Shown here: piece after piece, positions 17,918 through 28,100 of the stretch | How the letters are laid out: every line of letters begins with the position of its first letter | How positions within the stretch are numbered: the first letter of the stretch is position 1 | Assembly: GCA_018242585.1 (NCBI GenBank) | Contig: JAFEBQ010000012.1 | Coordinates: 303,163-367,162 of the forward strand | Origin: Planctomycetota bacterium | GTDB lineage: Bacteria; Planctomycetota; Planctomycetia; Pirellulales; PNKZ01 | Direction of reading: 5' to 3' | DNA: 64,000 nt | Program-made: the position numbers and the translations under genes | Notes under the pieces: generated by a model | Databases searched by the model: none | Told to the model about the DNA's origin: nothing | Seen by the model: the letters and a program-made list of their open reading frames with translations, nothing else

Positions 17918-18673
17918 ATGCCCTACGGGTTGTACATCTCGGCCGAAGGCGCCCAGGCGCAAAGCACGCGGCTCGAAGTGTTGAGCAATAACATTGCCAA
18001 CGCCTCGACGCCCGGCTTCAAGCGCACGCTAGCGATCTTCCAGGCGCGCTACGCCGAGGAGACGCAACGGGGCCAGGACGTGCCCGGCTCGCGCTCGATC
18101 AACGACATGGGCGGCGGCGTGATCGGCTTTGAGACCAGCACCGACTACTCGACTGGGCCGCTGAAAGAGACTGGTCAGTTAAACGATCTGGCCATTCCTG
18201 GCGAGGGCTTCTTCATGGTCCGCCGCGGCGAACAGGATCTGCTGACGCGAGCCGGTAACTTCAGAATCAATCCCGAGGGCTTTTTGCAAACGCCCGAGGG
18301 GGACTTGCTGCTGGCGTCGGACACGCGGCCCATGTTCGTCAATCCGAATGGTCCGCCGTATTCGTTCAATCAGCGGGGCGAATTGACGCAAGACGGCGTC
18401 ACGACCCAATTGGCGATCGTTCGTCCCAATTCGCTGGGCGATCTGGCCAAGATGGGCGACAACTTGTTCCGACCACTGGCGCCGGTCGAGCCCGTGCCCG
18501 TCGAGGATCGAAACGTCCTGACGGGTCACTTGGAACTGTCCACGGTGCGGCCGGCCGAGGAAATGATGGAACTGATTGAAGCCTCGCGCGTGTTCGAGGC
18601 CAATACGAACATGGTCCGTTTTCAAGATCAGATGATGGGCAGCTTGCTCGATCGGTTGATGAAAGTCAGCTAA
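17918..18673 (+). CDS. flgF: Flagellar proximal rod protein FlgF
   Basis: 251 residues. The N-terminal rod signature RLEVLSNNIANASTPGFKR (about 19-37) and the C-terminal EMMELIEASRVFEANTNMVRFQDQM coil form the D0 helices common to rod and hook proteins. The middle has GEGFFMVRRGEQDLLTRAGNFRINPEGFL. It is shorter and less canonical than the following FlgG, and its place directly before flgG supports FlgF rather than a second FlgG. The protein is exported through the flagellar type III system and polymerises in the proximal rod. It is the first gene after a sigma-54 promoter. Confidence 0.9.
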   Translation: MPYGLYISAEGAQAQSTRLEVLSNNIANASTPGFKRTLAIFQARYAEETQRGQDVPGSRSINDMGGGVIGFETSTDYSTGPLKETGQLNDLAIPGEGFFMVRRGEQDLLTRAGNFRINPEGFLQTPEGDLLLASDTRPMFVNPNGPPYSFNQRGELTQDGVTTQLAIVRPNSLGDLAKMGDNLFRPLAPVEPVPVEDRNVLTGHLELSTVRPAEEMMELIEASRVFEANTNMVRFQDQMMGSLLDRLMKVS

Positions 18674-18730
18674 GCGGGCGACCCACGAAACAATGTTGAT
18701 TCCCTAACGCAAGTAATTGGTTGAGAAACG

Positions 18731-19537
18731 ATGAGCGTACAAACACTGTACACCGCCGCGACGGGCATGCGGGCGCTGGAAACCAAATTGGACGTGATCG
18801 CCAACAATCTGGCCAACGTCAACACCACGTCCTACAAGCGTGATCGCTGCAACTTTGAAGACTTGTTCTACAAAGAGATCAAGTTGCCTGGCACGATCGA
18901 CGCCCAGCAGAACTACACCCCCGTCGGCATCCAAGTGGGCCTGGGCACACGCGTGCAGGGGATTCAGACCGACTACAGCCAAGGCGCATTCTCGACCACC
19001 AACAATCCGACGGACGTGGCCATTAACGGCCCCGGCTTTTTCGTCGTGGTTGATCCGGCTTCGGGGCAACAGGTCTTTACTCGAGCCGGCAACTTCTCGG
19101 TCAACTCGCAGAATCAGATGGTGATCGGCTCGGCCCAAACCGGCCGGCAGTTGTTCCCCGCCATTCAGTTGCCCCAGGACTGGATGAATATGACCATCGG
19201 TCCCGATGGCACCGTCCAGGTGCAACAAGCCAACAACACGCAATTCACCACGGCCGGCCAGATTCAGTTGGCCCGTTTTTTCAACCCGCAAGGCTTGCTG
19301 AAGAACGGCGAGAACCTGTACTCGGACACGTTGTCGAGCGGGCCGGCGCAGATCGCCACGCCCGGCACCATTGGCCTGGGCTCGCTGGTGCAGAACACGT
19401 TGGAATTGTCGAACGTCGACCCGGTGAACGAACTGGTCGACCTGATCACCACGCAGCGGTCGTTCGAGTTGAACTCCCAAGTCGTGCAAGCCGGCGACCA
19501 GATGTTGCAGCTGATCAGCAATTTGCGCCGATTCTAA
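18731..19537 (+). CDS. flgG: Flagellar distal rod protein FlgG
   Basis: 268 residues, normal length. It has the FlgG-type N-terminus TAATGMRALETKLDVIANNLANVNTTSYKRDR, the middle DVAINGPGFFVV and TRAGNFSVNSQNQMV, and the C-terminal block VNELVDLITTQRSFELNSQVVQAGDQMLQ. FlgG makes the distal rod that passes through the P and L rings encoded just downstream (flgI, flgH). The following flgA starts 15 bp after its stop. Confidence 0.96.
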   Translation: MSVQTLYTAATGMRALETKLDVIANNLANVNTTSYKRDRCNFEDLFYKEIKLPGTIDAQQNYTPVGIQVGLGTRVQGIQTDYSQGAFSTTNNPTDVAINGPGFFVVVDPASGQQVFTRAGNFSVNSQNQMVIGSAQTGRQLFPAIQLPQDWMNMTIGPDGTVQVQQANNTQFTTAGQIQLARFFNPQGLLKNGENLYSDTLSSGPAQIATPGTIGLGSLVQNTLELSNVDPVNELVDLITTQRSFELNSQVVQAGDQMLQLISNLRRF

Positions 19538-19552
19538 TCGCGAGCGTTTAAC

Positions 19553-20644
19553 ATGAAGCAACTCCACAACATTCTCGCTCGTTGCGTCGTGCTGCTGACC
19601 GCCTTGGTCATCGGCGCCGCGGTCGTCACACCGGCCGACGCTGCCGAGTTGGTTCTGCGCGGCTCGATCAAAACCACCGACGTGCTGGTCCACCTGGGGG
19701 ACGTGGCCGACATTTACACCGACGATGCGCAACTGCTGCACGCCCTGCGCGGCGTCGAGCTGTTCCCGGCGCCGCAACCTGGCGCCAAGCGGCAACTGCG
19801 GATTCGCGAGTTGCAAGACCTGCTGGTGCAGCGCGGCGTGAACATGCTCGAGCACCGTCTGGCCGGCGCTAGCCAAATTGAAATCATCAACGCCACCGTC
19901 GATGAAGCGTCCCAGGCCGTTGCCCCGCCCAATCCGGCGCAACTCCGCCGCGCGAACGATGCCGTCCGCGCAGCCGTGGCGGGCTACCTAAATGGCCGGG
20001 CCGGGCATGAAGAACAATGGAACTTGGAACTGAACCTGACCGGCGACCAGGGCAATGTGGTGCTGGCGGCCAACACGCAAGTGCAAATCAGCGGTGGCAA
20101 GGCCCCGTGGCTGGGCGCCCAGAAAATGACTGTCGCGCCGCGCAGCCCGAATGCCTCGACGTTTGAAATCGAAGTTCGCGTGTCGCTGCCGCCAGCGGTG
20201 GTAATGTTGAACAAAGCCTTGCCTCGCGGGGGAGTGATTCGCTCAGGCGATGTGACCCTGGAACGAGGCGTGAAGTTTGACTCCAAAGGGGCCGCGCCGT
20301 TCACGCGATTGGAAGACGTGATCGGCATGGAAACCACTCAAGTGCTGGCCGCCGGTCAGTACCTCGACGCCGACGACGTGCGAGCGCCGATCGTGATTCG
20401 CCGCGGCGACGTGGTGACGGTTTATGTGCGGAGCGCTGGCCTCTTGGTGCGAACGACGGGCCGGGCCCGCGAGGACGCCAGCCAGGGGGACTTGATTTCG
20501 ATCGAGTCGCTGCTGAATCGCCAGACGTTCTTTGCCCGCTGCACGGGGATTCAAGAAGTCGAAGTGTTCGCCCACGCGGCCGGCGGAGGCATGGCCCCGG
20601 CCGGCGCAGTGGCGGCGGCCCAGGGTGAGGGAGGTTCACGATGA
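19553..20644 (+). CDS. flgA: Flagellar P-ring assembly chaperone FlgA
   Basis: 363 residues, longer than enterobacterial FlgA (about 220). There is an N-terminal signal peptide (hydrophobic about 10-27, ending ADAAEL). A first domain (30-180) precedes the C-terminal SAF/ChapFlgA part, which has VMLNKALPRGGVIRSGDVTLE and MLETTQV..GQYLDADDVRAPIVIRRGDVVTVYV. FlgA is a periplasmic chaperone for FlgI polymerisation around the rod, matching flgI two genes later. It overlaps flgH by four bases. Confidence 0.9.
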   Translation: MKQLHNILARCVVLLTALVIGAAVVTPADAAELVLRGSIKTTDVLVHLGDVADIYTDDAQLLHALRGVELFPAPQPGAKRQLRIRELQDLLVQRGVNMLEHRLAGASQIEIINATVDEASQAVAPPNPAQLRRANDAVRAAVAGYLNGRAGHEEQWNLELNLTGDQGNVVLAANTQVQISGGKAPWLGAQKMTVAPRSPNASTFEIEVRVSLPPAVVMLNKALPRGGVIRSGDVTLERGVKFDSKGAAPFTRLEDVIGMETTQVLAAGQYLDADDVRAPIVIRRGDVVTVYVRSAGLLVRTTGRAREDASQGDLISIESLLNRQTFFARCTGIQEVEVFAHAAGGGMAPAGAVAAAQGEGGSR

Positions 20645-21306
20645 AACGACGTTTGATCGCCTGTGCCACGGTCGGCTGTCTGGCCTGGTGCGTGGAAAGC
20701 AAAGTGTTCGCCCAAAGCAGCAGCTTGTACGGAGCGCCCGAGGCTCGCGCGCCGCTGTCGCTGGAAGGGAACTCCTGGACCTACTTGAAGGTCGACGCGC
20801 CGCGCGAAATGCAACTGAACGACATCATTACCGTCATCGTTAGCGAAAACTCGCAAGTGTTGGCCGAAGGAGCGGTGCAACGTCGAGCCCAAAACAACGC
20901 CGACTTGAATCTGCAAAACTGGATCGGGCTCGACGGCTTCGGCATCTTTGGCACCACGCCAGCCAATGACCCGCGCGTCCGCGGCCAGGTAAACAGCCAA
21001 TACCGGACCACGATGTCGATGGACACCAAGGAATCGGTCAAGTTCACCATCGCGGCCCGCGTGGTCGACGTGCGTCCGAACGGCACGTTGGTGATCGAGG
21101 CTCACGATCGGTACCAAAGCAACCACGAAGTCTGGGAGCAATCGTTGTCGGGCATCATCCGCCGCGAAGACATCCTGCCCAACAACACCGTGATGAGCGA
21201 AGACATCAACGAGTTGAGCATTTACAAGCGCGAGAAAGGGCACGTCCGCGACGCTTATCGCCGCGGCTGGCTGCTGAAGATTCTGGACCAGGTCAAGCCG
21301 TTCTAG
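20641..21306 (+). CDS. flgH: Flagellar L-ring protein FlgH
   Basis: 221 residues, usual length. A signal peptide covers about 1-24 (VFAQ). The core has the FlgH motif REMQLNDIITVIVSENSQ, a central TTMSMDTKESVKFTIAARVVDVRPNGTLVIEA and a C-terminal GIIRREDILPNNTVMSEDINELSI. FlgH forms the ring in the outer membrane. No clear lipobox cysteine is visible at the expected site, unlike the lipoprotein FlgH of enterobacteria. Its start overlaps flgA. Confidence 0.94.
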   Translation: MKRRLIACATVGCLAWCVESKVFAQSSSLYGAPEARAPLSLEGNSWTYLKVDAPREMQLNDIITVIVSENSQVLAEGAVQRRAQNNADLNLQNWIGLDGFGIFGTTPANDPRVRGQVNSQYRTTMSMDTKESVKFTIAARVVDVRPNGTLVIEAHDRYQSNHEVWEQSLSGIIRREDILPNNTVMSEDINELSIYKREKGHVRDAYRRGWLLKILDQVKPF

Positions 21307-21344
21307 TCGCGTCGCCGGTTGGCAAGCTCATCGAGACGCAGCAT

Positions 21345-22406
21345 ATGAAGATTCATCAACAAATCATCGCCGCGGTTGCCGTCGCCTGGCTCGGGCTCGC
21401 TGCCTCGCCAGCTTTCGCGACCACGCGGCTCAAAGACATCTGCCGGGTCAAGGGTCAGGAATCCAACACCTTGCACGGTCTGGGCATTGTCGTGGGGTTG
21501 CCGGGGACTGGGGACGGCGGCACGTTCTTGCCGACGATTCGCAGTCTGGCCACCGCAATGGACCTGATGAAGAACCCCATTGGCAAGTCGGGCGCGGCCG
21601 AATTGAAAGAATCGCGGAACGTCGCGTTGGTGACGGTCACCGCCACGATTCCCCCCGGCGGCGCTCGCCAGGGTGACGAGTTGGACTGCGTCGTCAGCTC
21701 GATCGGCGCGGCCAAGAGTCTGGCTGGCGGCGAGTTGTTCCTGACCGCCATGCAAGGTCCGCAGGTCGACAGCGAGCGCGTCTTTGCCTTCGCCCAAGGC
21801 CAACTGCACGTCGACGATCCCAAAATGGCCACGCGAGCCAAGGTGCATCGCGGGTGCCGCTTGGAAGAAGATTTCATCAACGTCTTCGCCAAGGACAACA
21901 AGATCACGCTGGTGCTCGACGAACATCACGCCGATTTTGAAGTGGCCCAGGAAGTCGCCGACGTCATCAACAGCCAGCTCAGCATTCAGAGCAACGACGG
22001 CCCGTTGGCCCGGGCACAGACGGCGGTCAACGTCGAAGTGCGAGTGCCGGCTCAGTATCAATCGGAACCGGTGGCGTTCATTAGCCAGGTGCTGGCCCTG
22101 ACGATCCAGGAACCCCAGACCGAGGCCCGCGTCGTCGTCAATGAAAAGACCGGCAGCATCGTGATCGGCGCCGACGTGACCATGGGGGCGGTCGTCGTCA
22201 CCCACAAGAACGTGGTCGTCGAAACCGGCGACAACCTGCCGGCCAATCGCTTTGTGCCGATCGACACCGAACGGGGCCAGACCACCAAGCTCAAGGCCCT
22301 GGTCGAGGCGCTCAACGCCTTGAAGGTGCCGCAACCCGACGTGATTGACATCATCAAGAGCCTGGAACGGAACGGCAAGCTGCACGGCAAACTGATCGTT
22401 GAGTAA
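21345..22406 (+). CDS. flgI: Flagellar P-ring protein FlgI
   Basis: 353 residues, normal length, with a signal peptide (about 8-25, PAFAT). Conserved FlgI blocks: RLKDICRVKGQESNTLHGLGI, VVGLPGTGDGG, NVALVTVTATIPPGGARQGDELDCVVSSIGAAKSLAGGELFLT, VFAFAQGQL and the C-terminal GSIVIGADVTMGAVVVTHKNV. FlgI builds the periplasmic P ring around the rod with help of FlgA. The lipoprotein at 1-1605 shares its N-terminal features and is a divergent paralogue. Confidence 0.96.
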   Translation: MKIHQQIIAAVAVAWLGLAASPAFATTRLKDICRVKGQESNTLHGLGIVVGLPGTGDGGTFLPTIRSLATAMDLMKNPIGKSGAAELKESRNVALVTVTATIPPGGARQGDELDCVVSSIGAAKSLAGGELFLTAMQGPQVDSERVFAFAQGQLHVDDPKMATRAKVHRGCRLEEDFINVFAKDNKITLVLDEHHADFEVAQEVADVINSQLSIQSNDGPLARAQTAVNVEVRVPAQYQSEPVAFISQVLALTIQEPQTEARVVVNEKTGSIVIGADVTMGAVVVTHKNVVVETGDNLPANRFVPIDTERGQTTKLKALVEALNALKVPQPDVIDIIKSLERNGKLHGKLIVE

Positions 22407-22445
22407 TCGTCCACCGGATCGAACCCTTCTCACGGAATCAACGCG

Positions 22446-22745
22446 ATGAACATCAGCTCGATCATGTCGAACCCATCGATGCCAGCGGCCAGCGTGGCCC
22501 CGCGGGCCGCCAAGCAGCCCGAGTTGCGCGAGGCGTTCGACAACTTTGTCGGCGAAACATTCTTCAGCCAGATGCTGTCGTCGATGCGGACCTCGGTGGG
22601 CAAGCCGGCCTACTTTCACGGCGGCCGCGCCGAGGAGATTTTCCAGGGGCAGCTCGACCAGATCTTGTCCCAAGAATTCACCAAGGCCGATGGCCATTCG
22701 CTGACCGGCGACATGTTCCAACTGTTCAACGCGCCGCGGCGATAA
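22446..22745 (+). CDS. flgJ: Rod-binding protein, FlgJ N-terminal domain only
   Basis: 99 residues. It corresponds to the rod-binding half of FlgJ: LREAFDNFVGETFFSQMLSSMR, then GGRAEEIFQGQLDQILSQEFTKADGHSL. The C-terminal muramidase domain of enterobacterial FlgJ is absent, as in many bacteria where a separate lytic enzyme is used. The protein caps the growing rod in the periplasm. Position after flgI supports the assignment. Confidence 0.9.
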   Translation: MNISSIMSNPSMPAASVAPRAAKQPELREAFDNFVGETFFSQMLSSMRTSVGKPAYFHGGRAEEIFQGQLDQILSQEFTKADGHSLTGDMFQLFNAPRR

Positions 22746-22830
22746 CCGACGCAGCCACGATCGATAGCCCGACTTCAACGAGTAACCACCGCCGCACCGA
22801 TTTGCAAATCACCCCCTGGCACAGGCCACT

Positions 22831-23316
22831 ATGAACGACTCCTGGGAACCGGAACTGGTCGAACTGCTCAACAATCTGTCGTCGACTCAGGACGAGTTGT
22901 TCGCGGCGCTGACGCGCAAGCGCGATTGTCTGGCCCAGAGCGATCTGGCCGGGCTGGCCGAGGTGCAAGCCGTGGAACAGTCGCTGATCGAGCGATTGCA
23001 GCGCTGCCACGAACAGCGCCAGCAACTACTGGCACGCGCCTCGCGCCAAGGATTGCCGAGCGACAGCATCCGCACGCTGGTGACAGCAGCGCCAGGCATC
23101 GACCGCCAGCAGCTATCGCAGCGCGTCGCCGAAACGACTCAGCGGACACGCTTGCTACACCAGCAGAATCTGGCCAACTGGGTGGTAGCACAGCGGACGC
23201 TGATACATCTGTCACAATTGCTAGAAATTATCGCGACCCGAGGTCGCATGCGGCCGACGTATGAAAAAGGAGACGTCGCGGGCGATCAAGGCGCATTGGT
23301 CGACCAGGCCGCCTAG
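22831..23316 (+). CDS. flgN: Flagellar export chaperone FlgN-like
   Basis: 161 residues, almost entirely helical with long Gln/Leu/Arg-rich coiled-coil segments (VELLNNLSSTQDELFAALTRKR, EQSLIERLQRCHEQRQQLLA, RTRLLHQQNLANWVVAQRTL). This is the FlgN profile, a cytoplasmic chaperone for FlgK and FlgL. The position directly before flgK and flgL is the strongest argument, since the sequence itself is low in specific motifs. Confidence 0.8.
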   Translation: MNDSWEPELVELLNNLSSTQDELFAALTRKRDCLAQSDLAGLAEVQAVEQSLIERLQRCHEQRQQLLARASRQGLPSDSIRTLVTAAPGIDRQQLSQRVAETTQRTRLLHQQNLANWVVAQRTLIHLSQLLEIIATRGRMRPTYEKGDVAGDQGALVDQAA

Positions 23317-23412
23317 CGACAACGCACAGCTAGCTGCGCGGCGATCGCTCTTCTGTTTTCGATCGCCCTCCACTGTCGATTTCCCGCCTCGCGTCGAGTC
23401 CTCGGTGCGCTG

Positions 23413-25113
23413 ATGAGTTTGTTCGGCTCAATCCAGGTCGCCAACAATGCGCTGATGGCGGCGCAGCTTGGATTACAGGTCGTCGGCGAAAACGTCGCCA
23501 ACGCCAACACACCGGGCTATAGCCGCGCGCAGCTGGTCCAGGTTCCCGCCACCACGGAAAAGGTGGGGAACGTGTTGATGGGCCTGGGCGTCGAGGTCAC
23601 CGGCGTCAGGCAGCAGATTGACCAGTTCCTGAATCAACGCTTGCGAACCGCGAACGGCGACCAGGCCAGCGCGCAAACTCAGCTAACCACGTATCAAAAC
23701 CTGGAAGGGGCGCTCAACAGCCTGGGCTCGACCAACATCACCTCGTCGCTGACCAAATTCTTTGGCAGCCTGCAGGATGTCGTCAATCAGCCTGAGGATG
23801 TTTCGGTTCGCAACACGGCGGTTCTCAATGGCCAGGCGTTGACGCGGACGATCAACAGCCTGGCGCAACAAGTCACCCAGATGCGTTCTGACGCCGACTC
23901 ACAGCTCAAAGGGGACGTGCAACAAGCCAATAGCCTGGTCCACCAGATCGCCGGCCTGAACCTCCAGGTCAGCAACTTGACGGGATCGCAAGGGGGGAGC
24001 AGCAGCGCCGTCGGCCTGGTCGATCAGCGCAACGCGGCGCTCGACAGCTTGTCGAAGCTGGTCAACGTCAAAGTGAACTTCGACCAGCAAGGCAATGCCA
24101 ACGTCTTTGTCGGCAACGACTATTTGGTCTATCAGGGAACCGAGCGCCAACTCGACACGACCAACGGCGCCGACCGGGGACAGGTGGTCACGAACATCGT
24201 GCTCAAGGACACCCAGGCCCCATTGGACATGAGCGGCGGCGAGATGTACGGCCTGGTCCAATCGCGCGACACGATTCTGGGGGGCTTCACCGACCAACTG
24301 AACGGCGTCGCCTCGACGCTGGCCAGCGAGTTCAACAAGATTTACACCAGCGGCCAGGGACAGACGGGCTATTCGACGCTAACCAGCTTGAACAGCGTGT
24401 CGAGCAACAGCCGGCCTTTGGACGCCGCCGGCCTGAGCGTGACGCCGACCAGCGGTTCGTTCCAGGTGCAGGTCTACAACACCCAGACCCAGCAGACAAC
24501 GACCTCGGTCGTCAACGTCGACTTGTCGGGGCTGAACAATCACGACACAACCCTGTCGAGCCTGGCATCGCAGTTAAACGGCATCTCGGGCATCTCGGCG
24601 TCGGTCAACGGTCAAGGGCAATTGACGATCAATAGCGCCTCGCCGAACTTGCAATTCACCTTCGGCAACGACACCAGCGGCGCGCTCTCGGCGCTGGGGC
24701 TCAACACGTTCTTCACCGGCAGCGACGCCTCGACCATCGGCGTCAACTCGACCGTGTTGAATGATCCGACCAAGTTCGCGGCCAGCACCGCAGGCATCGG
24801 CAACGATGTCAGCAATGCCGTAACGATGTCGGGTTTTCTTGACCAGCCGCTCGATTCGCACCCGGGCCAGACGTTCAGCCAGTTGAACGCCGCGCTGACG
24901 ACCGACACGGCCCAAGCATCCGCCAATTCCCAAGCGGTCTCGGATGGCGCCACCTCGTACCAAAGCACGCTAGCCGCCCAGCAAAACGCCGTCAGCGGCG
25001 TGAACGTGGACGAGGAAGCGGTCAACATGATTACCTACCAGCGAGCCTACCAGGCCTCGGCCAAGATCATCTCGACGATCAACGAGATGCTTAACACGTT
25101 GATGCAGATCTAG
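23413..25113 (+). CDS. flgK: Flagellar hook-associated protein 1, FlgK
   Basis: 566 residues, normal size. The N-terminus (SIQVANNALMAAQLGLQVVGENVANANTPGYSRAQ) and C-terminus (GVNVDEEAVNMITYQRAYQASAKIISTINEMLNTLM) are the D0 helices that join hook and filament. Between them lie GVEVTGVRQQIDQFLNQRLR, a Gln/Ser-rich coil and a Ser/Thr/Gly-rich beta domain. Unlike FlgL and FliD here, FlgK is not enlarged. It ends 13 bp before the flgL start. Confidence 0.96.
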   Translation: MSLFGSIQVANNALMAAQLGLQVVGENVANANTPGYSRAQLVQVPATTEKVGNVLMGLGVEVTGVRQQIDQFLNQRLRTANGDQASAQTQLTTYQNLEGALNSLGSTNITSSLTKFFGSLQDVVNQPEDVSVRNTAVLNGQALTRTINSLAQQVTQMRSDADSQLKGDVQQANSLVHQIAGLNLQVSNLTGSQGGSSSAVGLVDQRNAALDSLSKLVNVKVNFDQQGNANVFVGNDYLVYQGTERQLDTTNGADRGQVVTNIVLKDTQAPLDMSGGEMYGLVQSRDTILGGFTDQLNGVASTLASEFNKIYTSGQGQTGYSTLTSLNSVSSNSRPLDAAGLSVTPTSGSFQVQVYNTQTQQTTTSVVNVDLSGLNNHDTTLSSLASQLNGISGISASVNGQGQLTINSASPNLQFTFGNDTSGALSALGLNTFFTGSDASTIGVNSTVLNDPTKFAASTAGIGNDVSNAVTMSGFLDQPLDSHPGQTFSQLNAALTTDTAQASANSQAVSDGATSYQSTLAAQQNAVSGVNVDEEAVNMITYQRAYQASAKIISTINEMLNTLMQI

Positions 25114-25126
25114 CGAGCTATTGGCC

Positions 25127-28100
25127 ATGTCGCGCATCAATTCCATTCCGATCCCGCGCATCAGCAACGACTACGAGCGCACCCAGCTCTTGGCGCAGCT
25201 GCAGAACAATCAGCTGCAACTGGCCAAGCTCGAAACTCAGGTCAGCACTGGCCAGAAATACGCGCTGCCTAGCGACGATCCCAACGCGGCGCTGCGCGGC
25301 ATTGCCATGCAGACGGCCCTGTCACGGAACGGCCAACTGCAGACGAATATCAACATGACGAACGCATTCCTGGGGGCCACGGACAGCGCGCTGTCGAGCG
25401 TCAGCGACGCCTTGAACCAGGCCCTGACCCAGGCGCTGCAGGCCACCGGTTCAACGGCCAGCGACAGCCAGCGCGCGATCGCCGCCCAGTCGGTTAGCCA
25501 ACTGTTGAACCAGGTGCTGGCTTCGGCGAATCAAACCTTCAACGGCCGGTCCCTGTTCGCCGGCACGGCCACCGGGACCACGGCCTTCACGCGCACCACC
25601 GCCGGCGTGGTCTACAACGGCAACGATCAATCGCTGCAAACTTTCCAGTCGCTCAATGCCCTGATGCCAACGAACATTGACGGCAACACGGCATTTGGCG
25701 CAATGACGTCGGCGTTGAGCAGCGGCGCGTTTACCCCGTCGCTGTCGCTGACCACGCAGTTGTCCCAGCTCAACAGCGGCCAAGGTGTGAGCCCGGGAAG
25801 CATCATCGTCTCGGACGGCACGCACTCGAGCACGATCGATCTGAGCAGCGCTTCGACCCTGGGGGACGTGGCGCAATTGATCGAGCGCAACCCTCCGGCG
25901 GGTCGCACGGTGACCGCCCATGTGACGCCTACGGGGCTGACGATTCAACTCGACTCGGCTGGCGGCGGCAATCTTAGCATTACCGACGTCGGCAGCGGCC
26001 ACACGGCCGAACAGCTCGGTATTGCCAACACGGCGGCCATCGGTACCGGCCCGCTGGTGGGATTGCCCCTGCAGCCGGCGCTGCTGGCGACCACGCCGTT
26101 GGCCGACTTGCTGGGCACGCGAGCCAGCGCCAACATGTCGTCCCAAGGGCCGAACAATGATTTGTTGATCACCGCGCCGCAAAACGGAACGGACTACAAC
26201 GGCGTGACGGTCAGGTATGTCGATAGCTCGCACCTGCAAGCGGGCCCCGGTTTGACCGCTGGGCACGAGCGCGCATTCTACTCGGCGGCCCCGTTGTCGG
26301 CCACGGCGGCCTTGATGCTGCCCGGCGCGGCAAACGATCTCGTCCTTACAGCCACGACGGCCGGTACGGCGTACAACAACGCCCACATCAATATTGTGAA
26401 TGGCGGCGCCATCGGCGACAACGCCACCGCCTCTTGGAATGCCGGCACCAACACGCTCACGCTATCGGTCGATAGCACGGGCCAGACCTCAACGCAGACG
26501 CTGATTAACGCCATCAATGCCGAGGGGCATTTCAATGCCGCCCGCGATTCCAGCGGCGAAGCCAACAGCAGCGGCGGCGTGATTCCCGCCTCGGCCATCG
26601 GACTGTCCGGCAGCACTTACAACACCGGCGCCGACGCCAACACGCTGACCGTGATCATTCAATCAGGAAGCTCGACAGCCAACCAGATTGCCGCGGCGAT
26701 CAATTCACAGACTTCGTTTACTGCTCAGCTTGACCCGGCTGAACTCAACAACGACGGCACCGGGGCGGTGCAAGATTCATACGGCCAGCCGTTGAACGTA
26801 GCGGTCACCGCGAATGGCAGCGGCACGATTCTGGACCAGGTCTCGGGCCTGCAAGTGACCAACGGCGGGCAGAGTTCGGTGATCGACCTGAGCGGCGCCA
26901 AAACGGTGCAGGATCTGCTCAATTCGATCAACGGCAGCGGCGCTTACCTGTACGCGCGCATCAACAGCGCCGGCACCGGCATTGAAGTTCAATCGCGGCT
27001 CAGCGGTTCAGCGCTGTCGATCGGCGAAAACGGCGGCACCACGGCTACCCAGTTGGGCATTCGCACGTTTACGGACACCACGCCGTTGTCCGCACTGAAC
27101 AATGGCAACGGGATCACCGTCACGCCGGGCACTTCGTTTTCCATCACACGCATGGATGGTGTTTCGTTCAACGTCGATGTGAACAGCGCCACGACCATCG
27201 GCGACGTGCTGGGCGCCATTAACAACAACGCCACCAACCTGGGGAGCGGCATCCCGGTGGTCGCGTCGCTAAACAAGTATGGCAACGGCATCCAACTGAG
27301 CGAGGACGGCCCGCCGAATCCTGGCTCGGGCTCGATTCAGGTCACGCCTGGCACCGCCGGCGCACTGGTGACGCAACTGGGGCTGGTTCCGGTCGGCGCT
27401 ACCATCAGCGCGACGCCCAACGCCGGCGCGACCGCTTCGGCCACGGTCGCGAGCGCCGGGGCGAACAATGACCTGCTCTTTAACGCAACAGGCGTCGGTT
27501 CGGCGGTGAACGGCGCGACGATTAGCTTTGTCGACACCGGCGCCAACCCGCCGTCGGTCAATTATAACCCGGCAACCAAGCAACTGGTGTTCGGCGTCCA
27601 GTCGGGCGTCACGACCGCCAATACCATCATCAGCACGCTGGCGGCCGACCCGACGGCCAGTCAGTACTTCACCGCCAGCTTGGACCCGGCGGACGGCTCG
27701 CCCAATGACGGCACGGGCGCGGTCGACGTAACGGCCACCGCCACCGCCAACGGCGGCGCGCCGCAGACCCTGTCGGGCGACGACGTCAACCCGCAACAGA
27801 CCGCGGGCGTGTTCACCGCGCTATTGAACTTGCAGTCGGCGCTAGAAAGCAACGACACCGCGGCAATTGGCTCGGCGACGGACATGCTGAAGTCCAGCAT
27901 TGTCTCGGTGAACGCGGCCCGAGCCGAAATCGGCGTCTGGCAGCAGGGGATGGACGCGCTGCAGACCCAGTTGAACTCGACGAATACCAATCTGCAGACC
28001 GGCATCTCGAACACGATGGACATCGACATGGCGGCGGTGATTTCGCAGTTGATGTCCCAGCAGACCGCCTATGAAGCGACGTTGCGGACGGCCGGCTCGA